A stretch of DNA of 64,000 nucleotides from Grifola frondosa (Eukaryota; Basidiomycota; Agaricomycetes; Polyporales; Grifolaceae): the NCBI GenBank assembly GCA_001683735.1, contig LUGG01000003.1, positions 124,001 to 188,000 of the forward strand. Direction: 5' to 3'. Of this stretch, positions 12,583 to 27,065 are shown piece after piece. Numbering within the stretch: position 1 is the first letter of the stretch; every line of letters begins with the position of its first letter. The translations under genes were made by a program, and so were the position numbers. Under the pieces are notes generated by a model. That model worked only from the letters and a program-made list of their open reading frames with translations, ran no database searches and was not told the DNA's origin.

Positions 12583-14797
12583 ATGTTGCTCAACATTTAT
12601 TTTGGTGGCATTTAACAGCTTCTTCCTCTCATGCGGCCCCTCAGGTGCAGCTAGGAAAGACCACTCTCGTCGGCAAAGAGAACGTCATCCCTGGACGTGG
12701 AACCCAAGATTTTTTCGGAGGTGAGCGAAGAATACGCGGTCATAGACAGCATGCTCATGATTTTTCAGGTATCCCGTTTGCTGAACCGCCGGTGGGATTT
12801 CTACGATTTGCGCCGCCGGTCCCAAGGTTCAGCTTAGGCGTACCTACTTTTCATGCGACCAATTACAGTTTACTCTGTCCTCAATCACAGTTCGTATCCA
12901 TTTAACCGAGTTGTCACCGGCCGGACGTTCATGTGAGCTACTGTCTAGCCTTTTGGAGGGCCTCCGTCGGTCATGGACGAAGATCGTCTTACAATCAATG
13001 TTTTGCGTCCTTCCGGCGTGCAAGAAAGTTCCAGCCTCCCCGTGATGGCTTGGATCGGTGGATTAGGATATTCTGGGTGTTTCGCCAACGATGTCATAAC
13101 CACACGAGATATAACGTTTCGTAAAGTTTACAATCCTGATAGATACAATCCATACCACTGGTCCTTCAAAGCTCAGACAGAGTACATCAACTTCCATTTA
13201 CTTATACCGAGATGAAAGCTAAACTTTGCTATCAGGGAACCCCTGTCGTATTTGTCAGTTTCAATTATCGGCTTGGTCCATTTGGATTTCCGATGGGCAA
13301 GAAGCTACCACAAAGGTGCACTCAATCTGGGAATGAAAGATACGCTTGTTGCATTGGAGTGGGTCCAACGTAACATCGCTGCATTTGGCGGAGATCCTAA
13401 AAAGGTCGGCCGCACTGGCTAGCACCTTGAGGCACTCATTCTAACACTCTTTGGTATTTCTAGGTCACTCTGTTCGGCGAAAGCTCCGGGGCAATGTCCA
13501 TCTCGGACTTCTTTTTGAATCATGAAGTCAAGAAATACGCTCGGGCAGCGGTATGACCCACACCGCGTGTGCAACACAAACCGAAATGAACTGATTTGAA
13601 CCGCAGATATTCCAATCCGGCCATGCGGGCAGTCCCCAATGTTCACCAGCACCCGACACGAGGATGTATGGAAGGTGTTCGTACGTGCAACTCCAGAGTG
13701 CGCAGGCGCAGATCCGCACAACGCTTTCGACTGTCTGCGCCAAGCGAATCTGACCACTCTGTTGGATTCGTATTCCGCCGCACAGGCTGTGAGAATTACT
13801 GGACTTGCCTTCGCGCCCGTTTTAGATGGATCAGATGGCTTGATTCCGGAGCTCCCCTCAAAGACCATTGCAATTGGCAATTTCTCCCGTCTGCCATTCA
13901 TAGCAGGGACTAACCTCGATGAAGGTTCGGCGTTTCTAAAATTTCCTGTATCCATTAGCCGTTATCACTAAAGCACGTTCCAGCTGCCTTTACTGGTCCT
14001 AAAAAGCAACGACGGACGATGACATTGGGGCCTACATCTACGGTCAGATTTCACTGTAAACGTTGGCTTGCCACAGCCGCCCGACCTCGTGCTCACCGTG
14101 GACGCCCTTCTTGCACTGTATCCCAATGATCCCGCGCTCGGATCGCCCTACAACACAGGAAAGGAGACATTTGGGCAAGGTTCTCATTTCAAGCGTGGGG
14201 CATCTATGGCCGGAGATTGGGTGTTCGAGGCCCTCAGACGGACCTGGTCGCATGCTGCCAGCCGTTTGGGTATGAAGACATTCGGGTATCATTTCACGGA
14301 TCCCCAGGCACCGAATGAGGACCCCTTCAGCGTGCAGACGGGCGGTGAGTGCGATGCTTGCTGAATTTCGAATTGCGCGATGAATTGCCTTTTTTTTTTA
14401 CAGTGAACCATGAGGGGGAGGTGACGTATGTATTTGGCGGGCCTGCCTTTGCGGGGACGCCGGTGCCTGCAAACCTGCTCAGTCTCGCGATGATGGATTA
14501 TTGGATTTCGTTTGCAGTCGAGTTAGATCCTAATGATGGGCGCGGCAGCAAAAGTAAACCCCTATATTGCGACATAATTCTGTCTAATCATCGTTGACTG
14601 ATAGGACCGCATTGGCCGCAGTATACGCCAGATAACGAGGTGTGTATATGTAATCAGCTCACTCTGACGTGTCCTTACATTAGTTTGTTCAGGTGCTCCT
14701 CCAATTGAATGGCGGGAATATGACGGTCATCCCAGACGACTACCGCAACATTCCGATCGCGTTCATTAGCGCGATCCCCGAGGAGTTCCAGCGTTAA
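12583..14797 (+). CDS. Secreted type-B carboxylesterase/lipase 1 (frame breaks)
   Basis: This is an alpha/beta-hydrolase of the type-B carboxylesterase (lipase) family, split by numerous introns and closely related to the next gene. The start ATG 12583 opens a hydrophobic leader followed by HAAPQVQLGKTTLVGK. Signatures are GIPFAEPPVGFLRFAPPVP (oxyanion region start), [30 protein letters not shown], the nucleophile elbow TLFGESSGAMSIS, GTNLDEGSAF (acid) and NHEGEVTYVFGGPAFAG (histidine). The end is IPIAFISAIPEEFQR. One-base shifts are needed in the leader (about 12600) and near 13635, and a two-base gap relative to the paralogue at about 13300. The triad residues are intact. It is either a decaying duplicate or a victim of sequence indels. 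The substrate is unknown; secretion is inferred from the leader. Confidence 0.8.
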
Positions 14798-15404
14798 GAA
14801 CACGCACTCGGGAATAGTCTCGAAGTCAGGAAGCGAGAACAATCGTTCTGCATGCACGTTGTCAAATTTCGGATATAGTAGGGAGATCTCGGGAACTGCC
14901 CGAGATGTACCATCTCACATGACCAGAGTTACTCCCAAGTGATACTAATAGTGTCAGACAGCTGTACCGGCGAAGTATTGCCAGGAATGAGCCCAGTCCT
15001 CAAACTAGAACAGAAACTGTAATCCAACGTCGTCGGTTTTGACTCCCCAAGCCATACGACTTACGATTCTGAATAGCTGTACCATTCGGATTAATGCTCG
15101 GTATTTGTCTTTCATAGTAATGCATTATGGCATCATTGTTCTGATTGTCACTGACGTGCCTGTAGATGATTTCATAAGTCGTACGATGTGCTCGTCAAGC
15201 TTCATATACCCTTCACACTCGACACGCGCATCATGTTTACTTCTTGGAAGCAACTAGCCATGTCATTGGAACATGCTGATTGGCGGCAAGGATGTATTTT
15301 GGTCGTTTAGCTCCAAATTCCGGAGTGTCAGTCAGTCTTATAAGAAGGCTCTAGAAGGACACTCATTCCCCGTCGTAGTCTCTTGTCTGCGCATCCGGAA
15401 GATA
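14798..15404. other. intergenic between tandem esterases
   Basis: These 0.6 kb should hold the terminator of esterase 1 and the promoter of esterase 2. I see no other gene or repeat in it. Confidence 0.4.
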
Positions 15405-17637
<2,233 letters not shown>

Positions 17638-18093
17638 CTGCGTACGCCATCATTTGGCTCTTCATGCTAATCGACAATTCGACCAGCCGTTCTCTGGAAG
17701 ATTATCATTTAATACTTGTGGTGACTTTCAAATGACAAATTTTGCTGAGAAAGTACGAATTCGCGGCATCTGAAAATGACACCACCTTTCTCGGATGCGG
17801 TCTATCGGTAACGGAAATGGCATCGACCAGAGTCGTACATCGATTTTGAGCAGAGAATACCATTAAATGAGAATGAGACAAACCTTCGGATAGAGGCGAA
17901 GTGACTCAGTGCGGCGTCTAACCGACCTACCGCAGTGAGCGATAACTTTGCCACCTGTCTAAATACAACACCGTCTGCAAGTTGAAAGGCCCTCAGCACG
18001 ATCTCAAAGTTCCGACTTCAGTACCAACAACCTCAGCTTCTACCGTCAGACTGAATCACCACCACATCCTCAGATCATCCAACCTCTACTACC
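17638..18093. other. intergenic, promoter side of pseudokinase gene
   Basis: This is a 456-base gap with no recognised gene. Its right end (about 18000-18090) is pyrimidine- and CA-rich, as usual for a fungal leader before ATG. Confidence 0.4.
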
Positions 18094-19194
18094 ATGCCTC
18101 ATCCTAAAGTCCTGCATGTGCCTGTGGAACTACCTTTGCAATTGCTTCCTAGCTCGACATACACTGCACCCGACTACAATTGGGTGTCGGTCGGGTCCAA
18201 GTTCGAGCATGCCGATTTGGCGCCTCCCGGCCCAGATGACACATGGTTTTTGTGTGATGCAACTGAACCTGATCTTTCTACAAGTACCATGCGGTTCTGT
18301 CGAGCAAAATTATACAAAGGAAATCCATACTCAAACAGCAAACTCGAAGCCATAGACGTTATGGTCAAAGGAATGAATTCCGATTTCGAACTACTCGCCA
18401 AAGAGGCTGAGGCCTACGAACACCTGAAGGATCTCCAAGGAAGATTTGTTCCTCGGTTCTATGGACACTTCTATGGTGTATTCGAATACATGCATAATGA
18501 ACGTAAAAGGTCGCGCTCTGCCGCATTACTGATCCTACAGTACTGTGGCGAACGCCTCACTTACAGCGGCCTCGCCTCAATGACGATAACGGTGAACTTA
18601 GTCCTCGTCCTGCTGTTGCGAAGTATAATATTCACATTTCGGTCTCTAGGATAAGATTTATCCGAGCCCTTTACGCTCTCCACCGTGCTGGACTAGATCA
18701 TGGAGCCGCAGACTTCGAAACGATCATAGCGGATTTTGTTATCAATGACTATGGCTTCCCCTTCCTGACCAACCTCGGGACCACTCAAAGTCACTGCGAT
18801 GGCCCGTGCCAAGCCAATTTGAAGTTGCTCTCCGAATTCGAGGCGCCCGATCGCGATGATTTTGGTTGTACAGCACTCTATATTTTCGCGAAACAGTTAA
18901 ATATTTGGCACGATGGTGAGACGTCATTATTAAATATGTATGATAGTAGATAATCATGGCTATTCTTCATACAGATCTCGTAGATTTCTTCGGGCTCGTC
19001 CAGAAAGATACCCTCTTTCTCAACATTGATGATGTTGTTGATACGGTTGACTTGAGCAAACATCCGGAGGAAACGAAGGAGACTATTAGACAGGAAGCTG
19101 AGCGCACTCAAGCGGACGTCCTAAAGAGGTGGGAGGAAAACAAGAAGGACAGGCTTCTGTTGAAGGAGCAAGATTGGGACTCGACGGAATTATG
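18094..19194 (+). CDS. Protein kinase-like fold protein, probable pseudokinase
   Basis: This starts MPHPKVLHVPVELPLQLL. An N-lobe-like part (KLEAIDVMVKGMNSDFELLA, then KEAEAYEHLKDLQGRFVPRF, YGHFYGVF) resembles the small agaricomycete kinase-like proteins whose glutamate and 'L-x-VPrfyG' segment are conserved. A short intron near 18590-18650 separates this from the C-lobe part (FIRALYALHRAGLDHGAADF, then INDYGFPFLTNLG). Where a kinase has HxDLxxxN the text is HGAADFETII, and where DFG is expected it is TNLG, so both catalytic aspartates are absent. The C-terminus is a charged helix ending DWDSTEL. The join at the intron needs a phase adjustment, so a small indel may be present. I infer a catalytically dead regulator or orphan; its partner is unknown. 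Confidence 0.6.
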
Positions 19195-19398
19195 ACTGCT
19201 AGTATCTAGTTTGTCGCGCTGCTAGTAACGTAATCGCTGCGCTGAGACGTGCCAGAAAGGCGTGCTCTTTGGTCATGCTTGTCGCTTCGTATCATGAATT
19301 TTAACATGATTGACGATGACTGGGTCAATATTTGTACAACAATTTTACAACTCAACGTGTGCATACAAATGTGCTCAACCGAAATGAGCTGATTGCTA

Positions 19399-19690
19399 TT
19401 ACTGATTAACCAGAGCATTAGCGATGAGATCGCTAGCATATTTTGAGCGAATCTGCAATGTGTCGCATTGGAAAGGGAAAGGGAAGCAGGGAAACATGAT
19501 GGAAGCCCGAACAAGGACGATATAAACTACAACACGCATACGACGGCTCCATTGGTGAAGTCCCCAGGTGGCACAATAAACTTTCCATCTGCAGCTTGCC
19601 TGGGAAGTACGTCAAAAGTGATCAGAGGGGAAATTAACATGGTGCTACAGAGTATGTGATTATACTCAGCTGGGGTTGGCTGATTTACAG
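19399..19690 (-). pseudogene. Orphan 3' fragment of a cytochrome P450
   Basis: The last two exons of a P450 are present without the rest of the gene. The first reads LITFDVLPRQAADGKFIVPP then GDFTNGA, equivalent to ATFDISPARGAGGEEILPSG in the neighbour. The second reads PFPFQCDTLQIRSKYASDLI and ends at TAA 19399-19401. No heme loop or upstream exon exists; P450-2 ends just upstream (19764). It is best explained as a remnant of unequal crossing-over or duplication in the P450 array. Confidence 0.7.
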
Positions 19691-19763
19691 TACGATACGT
19701 TGAGATAATAGACCCGTACTGCACACAGTTCCGAAATATAAAAACAAGCTAGACTGTCATCAT

Positions 19764-21816
19764 TCACCTCTGGGCCTCTTTGAGCGCGGTAGGATGGTGC
19801 ATTTGAAAGGCGGAGGAACACTGGTAAGAGCATGGCATGAAGTTGTGCTCGAAAGTCGAACAAGTTCACGTACGTCATGCCCCCATCAGAGTATTCTCCC
19901 GATGGCAGGATTTCTTCGCCACCAGCCCCGCGTGCCGGTGATATGTCGAAGGTCGCCAGAGTACATGCAATTGTCATAAATAGTGTTTCTTCACCCAAAT
20001 AGCGCCCCGGACAAGCGCTAATTCCACGACATTGTGAGACGTCTCAAAATGCAAATGAGACTGCATACCGTCTACCGAATCCGAACGCAACATCAAGAGC
20101 ATTCGGCTTGTCTCGCGCATCTTCAGAGAGCCACCGTTCGGGTTTGAATTCTTCGGGCTCATCATACACTGTCTCATCGTGTAACATTGCCCTAGCCGTG
20201 CGCTTTCAGCTAAAAAAATTCGAGAAAAATACCGGGAACATACCACAGGTTGATAATGATCAAAGTATCTTTTGATATGGAATATCCGTCGTGTACATCA
20301 TCCTTGGAGGCCAATCGGGTTACTTCAACCCAGCCGTCAGTCAATTTATATGCAATGACATAATGATAGCATACAGACCTAAAGGGACCACAGGAAAACA
20401 TCGGACCAACTCAGTCATCACAGCATTCGTGTATGGAAGTTGGGCTCGATCGGAATATCGGGGCAAGCGGTCGTTACCGATGACCTGGTCGATCTCGAGT
20501 TGGGCCTTGCTTTGGACATCAGGGTGCATCACCATTGTACGAAAGAACGAGGTTATTGAGGTTATGCTCTGCGAATGGTCATTGACATCAAATCGTGGGC
20601 GGAAATCGGGAGGGTCATACCGTATCGGCACCTCCTGTTAAAAGTTATTGTATCAAAATCCTGCTGAAAATATGTATTGGCGAGTACCTGTATATATTTG
20701 TGTTGCATTGAATTTCATCAAGTCCAAAGAAAATTCATCGGGTCTCTCCATTACCGCAGAGGCTAGCGTTGGACGTTGCAGACCTTCGTCCTATCAAGGG
20801 ATTGATGATTGTAATCCGCGGAGGGATATTAGTGACACTCACCATGGCATCTTGAGCTAGATGGAAGCCGGCTTCGGCCAGATCCGTGTACTTCTTATAC
20901 CACGAGAGCGCCTCTCGCTTGAATCCCATGCCAGGCAGAAACTCGGCAGTTTTGCAACTGGTATGTATGAATATCTTTAGTGTTCGGCATGAATGACAAC
21001 GTACGAAAGGGAAGCCAATCGACAGCGTAGGCACCAAGTCTGTTGGCCTTCGCGACGAATTGAATAGTCTCGTCCGCCGTATGCATGAACGGGTCATAGC
21101 CATCTCTAATTTTGTAGCCATAGGCTATTTCTAAGGCTATTCCAGCAGGAATGCTGTGTCATCACACGCTTCAGCACGAAGTGGATCGAAGAATGAAGAC
21201 ATTAAATTAAAGCTACCGTCTGATATGTTGTGGAAATTCTTCAGGTGTTTCATGAAGCTGATTAAGATATTGCACAACGTATTTTTCTATCACGGACCGA
21301 GACATTTCCAAACTTCGGGGCTGAGAACATGGTTGAGCATCTTCCTTGATTGACGTAAACGACCGGCATCTGGATCAAATAAGATACCACGCGTCATCCC
21401 AGCCCTACGTAGAAATACTCAGCAACCACAAGAATCCAGATACACTTTACAACGTACAGCTCGATCATTCTCGGGAAAGGTCGAATCCAGTAATTGCTAG
21501 ATTTGGCGTCAAGGAGTCCGCGAGCTGCGGGAACATTGTTGAGGACCAATATATGCATGCGAAATGTACGAAGAGCATAGATGGGACCTATCGAACTCTT
21601 CAGACGATGCAATCAATGATCATAGGTGAAAGGATTACCGTATTTCTTTCCCAGAGCAGCAAATGTCAGCCATATTTTTGGGGTGGGGATGACGTTCCCG
21701 ACGATGGGATACTGTTCAGGACCAGGAAACCGGCGGTGCTGAGCCGTAGTAGCAGTATCCCATATCACATAACCGAGGAGTAACACCACGATTGAGATCA
21801 GTATACTGAACAACAT
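19764..21816 (-). CDS. Cytochrome P450 monooxygenase 2
   Basis: This starts MLFSILISIVVLLLGYVIWD (membrane anchor), then RRFPGPEQYPIVGNVIPTPK and a full series of P450 exons. The K-helix ExxR is in VMTELVRCFP, the PERF-equivalent is FKPERWLSED, and the heme loop is AFGFGRR followed by CPGRYLGEETLFMTIA. It ends FKCTILPRSKRPRGE with the stop at 19764. It belongs to the same subfamily as P450-1 and P450-3, and nothing essential is missing. An earlier in-frame ATG at 21972 would add an unlikely basic extension, so 21816 is preferred because it starts the hydrophobic anchor. Endoplasmic reticulum localisation is expected; the substrate is unknown. Confidence 0.88.
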
Positions 21817-22850
21817 GAGGGGACGTGGCAGTCGTCGTGAGGGAGTTAGGGAGAGTAAAGTGAATTCGTTTGACCCCTGCCTGCGCAAAGCCGATTTGGG
21901 TTTGATCTGGTTCCTCCTGTCTGGGAGCGTCAAATTCGGAAGGACATCCGTGATTTTTCTAACTGTTGGCAATATAACAATTTCTGGGCTGGCAATTTGA
22001 ATCTAAAAGGAAAAACAAGAGAGGCTGCACATATTACAGTGGTAGCCCTCAGCACAAATGCACAAACAAGCACCGATTCACAGCTCAGCGCTCAGCCGTC
22101 GCAGTGGCCATGAGGTCGTAGGCACGTTGAGAGCGAGAACGTATTTCACATTTGAAAGGTGGAGGTAGCTGAGGCGAATTTGAGGCAGAATACCACATTC
22201 AAGACAAGTGCACATACATGATACCCCCCCATCAGCATATTCCGAATTCAATGTCAAGAGGATCCGGTTTATCGGCAGCGTCAGTAGCGGGCCAACGGTC
22301 CGGCTTGAACTCGTCTCGAGTCAGGTCACACCGATGTCGAACAACATGAGGAAATACCGTGCTAAACTTTATGAGGTAGCAGTCATCGTGAAGGAGTTAA
22401 GTATGGGAGCGAAACATGTTTGACCCCTGCACCACGTGCAAAATTTAGATTTGATCGATCGGGAAGTTCCTCCTGTCTGAAAGCGTCAAATTGCGCTCGA
22501 GCAAACATCCACACATCCCTGATTTCTCTAACTGTCAAAGTATAATAATTTCTCGCCTCGCAATTGGAATCTACAGACAAGTGAGGCTGCGCAGTGGCAG
22601 CTCAGCACAAAGTGCAACAAAAAGCATTCTCTCAAGAATATGACGCGGAACCGATTTCGTCTACTTCACAGCTCAGCCATCGCAGTGATGATGAGGTCGT
22701 AGGCATGTTGAGAGCGAGGATTTATTTCACATGTGAAAGGTGGAGGATAGCTGAGGCAAATTTGAGGCAGAATACCAAATTAAAGACAACTGCACGTACG
22801 TGATACCTCCATCAGCATATTCTCCAGATGGTATGATAGAATCCTCATCA
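21816..22850. repeat. Tandem duplication of the P450-2/P450-3 intergenic segment
   Basis: Two diverged direct copies, about 21816-22345 and 22345-22850, share blocks in the same order: a GAGG-GTTAGG/GAAGGAGTTAAG region, TTTGACCCCTGC, TTCCTCCTGTCTG, TTTCTAACTGT, CACAGCTCAGC, CGCAGTG-CATGAGGTCGTAGGCA, GTGGAGG(A)TAGCTGAGGC and CATCAGCATATTC. Each unit holds the promoter side of P450-2 plus a 3' end of P450-3, so the left copy carries a truncated P450 tail (22080-22320). The likely cause is unequal crossing-over in the P450 array. Confidence 0.7.
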
Positions 22851-24761
22851 GAACCTCTTTCTGGTGATATATCGAATGTCGCTAGGGTGCATGCGACTAT
22901 CGTAAATAATATCTGCGCAGAAGAAGAGAACGCGCCGGACAGGCACTATTGAAGAGAAAGATGAGAGGGAAAGATGTGGGAAAATGCTATTATTACTTAC
23001 AGTCTGTTGAAACCGAAGGCAATTTCAAGAGGATCCGGTTTATCGGCGGCGTCAGCGGCGAGCCAGCGGTCGGGCTTAAATTCCTCCGAGTCAGACCATA
23101 CTGTCTCATCGTGTAGCATAGCCCTGCCATTCGACGAAGCTGAGCATTAATCTCCACACACAACATGGATATAACCAAACACTTACCACAAATTTAGGAC
23201 AACTATCGTATTTTCTGATATGTAATAGCCGTTGTGTACGGCGTCCTTCGAGGGAGATCGGGCCACTACATCGTAGTAAATCAATATACAGATGGTTCAA
23301 CATCATTCAATAAAAATATACCTAGTGGGATGGAAGGGAACATCGGACTACCTCATTTATCAGAGCTTTCGTGTATGGCAGATTTGCGCGATCGGCATAG
23401 CGAGGCAACCGGCCATCTCCAATAACTCGGTCTAGCTCTGCCTGCGCCTTGCGTTGAACGTCGGGATATTTAATCATCGCGAGGTAGAAGGATGAAATTA
23501 TCGACTCGACCTAGAAATGGGATGAGTGAAGAGCTGCAACTTAGTAAATGAGTATTGAAATCGTGCATTATCTGAGGCACCTAATACTGAGGATGAGAAC
23601 CAGGATAGTAGAAATGTTGTCTGGCACATACCGGCAGAAGCTTGCGTAGCGTTGTACAGAATTAGATCCAAAGGAAATTGATCTGGTTTATTCACCGCCA
23701 TCGACATCAAGGTTGGTCGTTCCAGGCCGGAAGCCTACGCCAATCATCAGGACCTCCAGTTTCCGGAAGATACCCACGAGACTCACGATTGCGTCTTGTC
23801 CTAATTGGAAGCCTCGTTCAGCCAGTTCAGTAATCTTGTTGTACAATTGTTGTGCGTCTCGCTTGAAGCGCATGTCTGGTAGGAAGCTCGGAAGCTTTGT
23901 TACTAAGGATGCATCATCAACAACTTGAGAGATAAGACTTGCTCGGATTGCGACTCACGGAAGGGAAGGCAATCGATTGTATGACCACCGAGTCTGAAGG
24001 CCTTAGCGAAAGCCTTAAAAACGTTGTCAGCCAAGCGCAGGATTGGGTCGTGGGCTCCATGTATCTTGTAGCCATATGTAATCTCAGAACCTACTCCCGC
24101 ACCGACACTTAAAATGTATTGCGTCAGCGTGTAAAGTCGTCAAGTGGAAAGTATCACCTCCTAATGTGGAGGACATAATTTTCAGGTGTCTTCAGGAGTT
24201 TATCGAGGTACAGTACGGTATACTTCTCTACCACGGGGCGATAGGTTTCCAGCTGTCGGGGACTAAGGGCGACATCAATCATCTTTCGCGACTGTCGGAG
24301 ACGACCAGGATCAATCTCAAAGTGTGCGCCGCTGTTAATCCCGGCCCTATCATGAATTAAATTTTGACAGAAAAGAAAAATGGGAAACACGGAAGAAACA
24401 CACAATTCCGTCACCTTGGGTACCGGACGACTCCAGTAGTTGTGAGACTTCACATCGAATAGCTCACGCGCTGCAGCGGCGTTGTTGATAACTAACATAT
24501 GCGTGCGGAATGTACGGAGAGAATACACAGGTCCTAAATCATACAATTGTTAGCTTAGATGGAACACTATGGTTCGTGCTCACCAAATATCTTGCCAAGA
24601 GCAGCGAATTTCAGCCACGCCTTCCGAGTAGAGATGATATTCCCGACGATAGGATATTGCTGGGGACCTGGGTAACGTGTATGACGAGCGAGCAGTACAG
24701 CCTCCCATATCATGTAGCCAAGGAGAGGCAACATAACGCAGATGAATCCTTCCGATAACAT
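22666..24761 (-). CDS. Cytochrome P450 monooxygenase 3, heme loop altered
   Basis: The membrane anchor MLSEGFICVMLPLLGYMIWE is followed by RYPGPQQYPIVGNIISTRKA, LGPVYSLRTFRTHMLVINNA, the ExxR motif in ALINEVVRCS, FKPDRWLAAD and the C-terminal FTCEINPRSQHAYDLIITAM. The heme loop reads FGFNRLACP, where the family has FGFGRRxCPG: a Gly is replaced by Asn and an Arg by Leu, though the ligand Cys is kept. The reading frame is lost by one base just after it (about 22935), returning as ILFTIVACTLATFDISPERG. It may be an inactive copy. Alternatively the frame loss is a single missing G in the CPG region, but the Asn and Leu changes would remain. It is flanked on its 3' side by the tandem duplication. 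Confidence 0.75.
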
Positions 24762-25596
24762 GGGAGTTTGTTTGATAACGAGAGCACGGAATGGATCTTT
24801 GGGAGGAGATATACGTATAGGCAATATTACAGGTCCGCACGCTTTTATGCTCTGAAAGACGTAGCTTCCCAATAGTCGTGATACCTTCGCGGAGGACGTC
24901 AAAGCAATCTAGGTCAAAATGGAGTGGTTAGTTATGCACGCGTCATTACCACCTTCTCCCAGCGACCATATGTGGATCGAGAATAGACATTCCATTCTTA
25001 AATTATAACGCAGAATTCGTCTACGACACCGATTGTAAATGTACCCTTCAGCTGGCTTCTGGAAGTCGTCAGCGGGGTCTGATGGAGAAGAGCGGTAGGT
25101 AATTGAAAAGGACATACATTAGTAGGACTGACGATGTCGTTCAAACACGGTTATGCCATCCTTCAGATCAATACGACGAGATGACCGATTTGGGCGAAGA
25201 TGACTCGCCAAACGAGAGTGCGCATTGGCTACCATCTGTAAAGTCCATATTCGCAGTAAGTGTTAGAGCGTGCGGTAGTTCTCCTTGATGAATTCAAAGT
25301 GAAGGTGGTAGGACATCCACACCTGGGATGCACCGTAGCGCCAACCCACAGAAATTGTATGAGGGTAGACAGATTGCCTCAAAGCGTCTTCGATTTGAGG
25401 CAGCCGATCAACATCAGTTTGCCTTCGCAAGCGAAGTAGGCTCATAAACTTTCTTTCGATATACTTAGTGACAAACATGTGAGCGATAGATCGAATGTAA
25501 AGCATCAAAGCGCAGTCGCTCAAAGTTTGCTCTTCTCTGCCTTCTTGACATAGGCGATTCCCCCACCGAGACAGATCTACAACGCCAGCGCTCAGC
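24762..25596. other. unassigned region between P450-3 and MaoC gene
   Basis: Minus-strand open frames 25263-25523 (86 residues, YIRSIAHMFVTKYIERKFMS) and 24909-25115 might be exons of a small gene. I recognise no family and cannot place a start or splice sites with confidence. Confidence 0.25.
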
Positions 25597-27065
25597 TCAC
25601 GTCACATCGACATCACAACTTCCAATACACACCTTACCAGTGGCTACATTCTTCGTGACGAATGTAACTTCAGTTGTGCCATCTGGACCGGGACCCACCT
25701 CCCACACAGACGTCTCGAGCGCGTCCCCGGGTTTCACGGGTGATGTAAAGCGCACACCGAATAGACGGAGTGATCGCGGGTCACCCCCGCCAATCGCAGA
25801 AACAATTCCTCGCGCGGCAAATCCGAACGAGGAAAGGCCATGCAAGATCACACCGCCGAAGCCAGTTGCTTTCCCAATACTCGGGTCTGTAAAAATGGAA
25901 TAATGAGTGGAAGTTGAGGAATGAGACGATGGAACGCACCGATGTGGAGCTGGTTGTAATCGCCGCTGAGGCGGTAGGTGATTGCCTGCTCGGGCGAGGT
26001 CTTGTCGTGAATGACCCAGTCGGGCTTGCGATCCTTGGGAACAGGCTTCGCTTGGGCGGGCCAGCAATGCGTTTAGAGAAGTTCTTGCCCATTGCCTTGG
26101 CACCAAGGTTGAAAGACGCGCTCTGAAAACAACGTAAGTGTCAAAGGTGAAACTGCTGAAGATAGATGTCTCGCTCACGTAGAGTTTTGCATACGGCGTA
26201 CCGTTGGCATCAACGAGCAGTGACTCGCTCTCAAGGATAATGCCGGATTCTGGCAGGGGTGAGTGTCAATAGATAGATCGGCCACTTCGATACTTGTGCA
26301 CTTACTGTTTTCGCTTACAGATACAATGCGTTTCTTCAGCTTCCAACCTGGTCCACTCACAGCAGGAAGCGGCTTCAGAACCTCGATGCTTTGACTTCCG
26401 TGTACCTACAACCAAAAATGAGATAAGACGTCTCAAATTATAAGCAAGACAATTCACTCCACGGTTAGGGTCAAATTTGGGTAAACCAGGTGCCCTCTTC
26501 CCACCAGTCATACGCTTCCTGAAGTCATTGAGCTCTTGCTCCGCGCCTGGAAGTGATGTAATAAGTTTTATAAAAGTGGGGTCAAAATAAGTGCGTGAAG
26601 TATATTATTTTATCAATATGAAAATGATCCAATTGGAAGTTCAAATCGAATCGTGACGCGTGAAACGTACAGATTAACTCGGAACTGGGCACCACTTACC
26701 TTTGAAAACCAACACTACTGGGTAGGTCGGGAATGGCGCCCATGACTTGTCTATGTATACATACTCAGCACACCGCCAATTACATATCCCTCACAGTGTC
26801 GCCTCACCGAGCTCTGCGACACCAACGTTAACCGAATACGAAAAATAAGACGGAGGGTGTCAAACTCGTACCATTCACAATGGCAAAATCGTCCTTCTTT
26901 GCTCCAATGCCAATGGCGTAAATCAACAAGTCTCTCTGGTTCCACGCAACCTGGTGCGTCCAAGAAATTAGGTCAAACGTTTCGAAACAATGTGTATAGA
27001 AATCGCCATACAGGCTGGTCATCATCCTGAAAACCGACAGCTTTAGCGAGATCGAATTCCGACAT
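25597..27065 (-). CDS. MaoC-like (R)-hydratase, peroxisomal beta-oxidation type
   Basis: This is a hot-dog fold enoyl-CoA hydratase 2 like the hydratase part of fungal multifunctional beta-oxidation protein, which hydrates trans-2-enoyl-CoA to (3R)-hydroxyacyl-CoA. It starts MSEFDLAKA and joins VAWNQRDLLIYAIGIGAK after an intron. The N-terminal half (WAPFPTYPVVLVFK, MTGGKRAPGLPKFDP, GSQSIEVLKPLP) is the substrate-binding repeat. The C-terminal half carries the hydratase 2 motif: YRLSGDYNQLHIDPSIGKAT then GFGGVILHGL, with the Asp and His of the catalytic pair, then FGVRFTSPVKPGDALETSVW. No C-terminal SKL is visible (it ends CDVDVT). The length fits a stand-alone two-repeat hydratase. The frame at the 26090-26060 exon is clear only in alternative frames, so splice positions are approximate. 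It is divergent from YTM1. Confidence 0.85.

Noticed and set aside
21816..21972. Upstream in-frame ATG for P450-2
   Set aside because: It would add a basic, non-hydrophobic extension before the membrane anchor; the later ATG is preferred.
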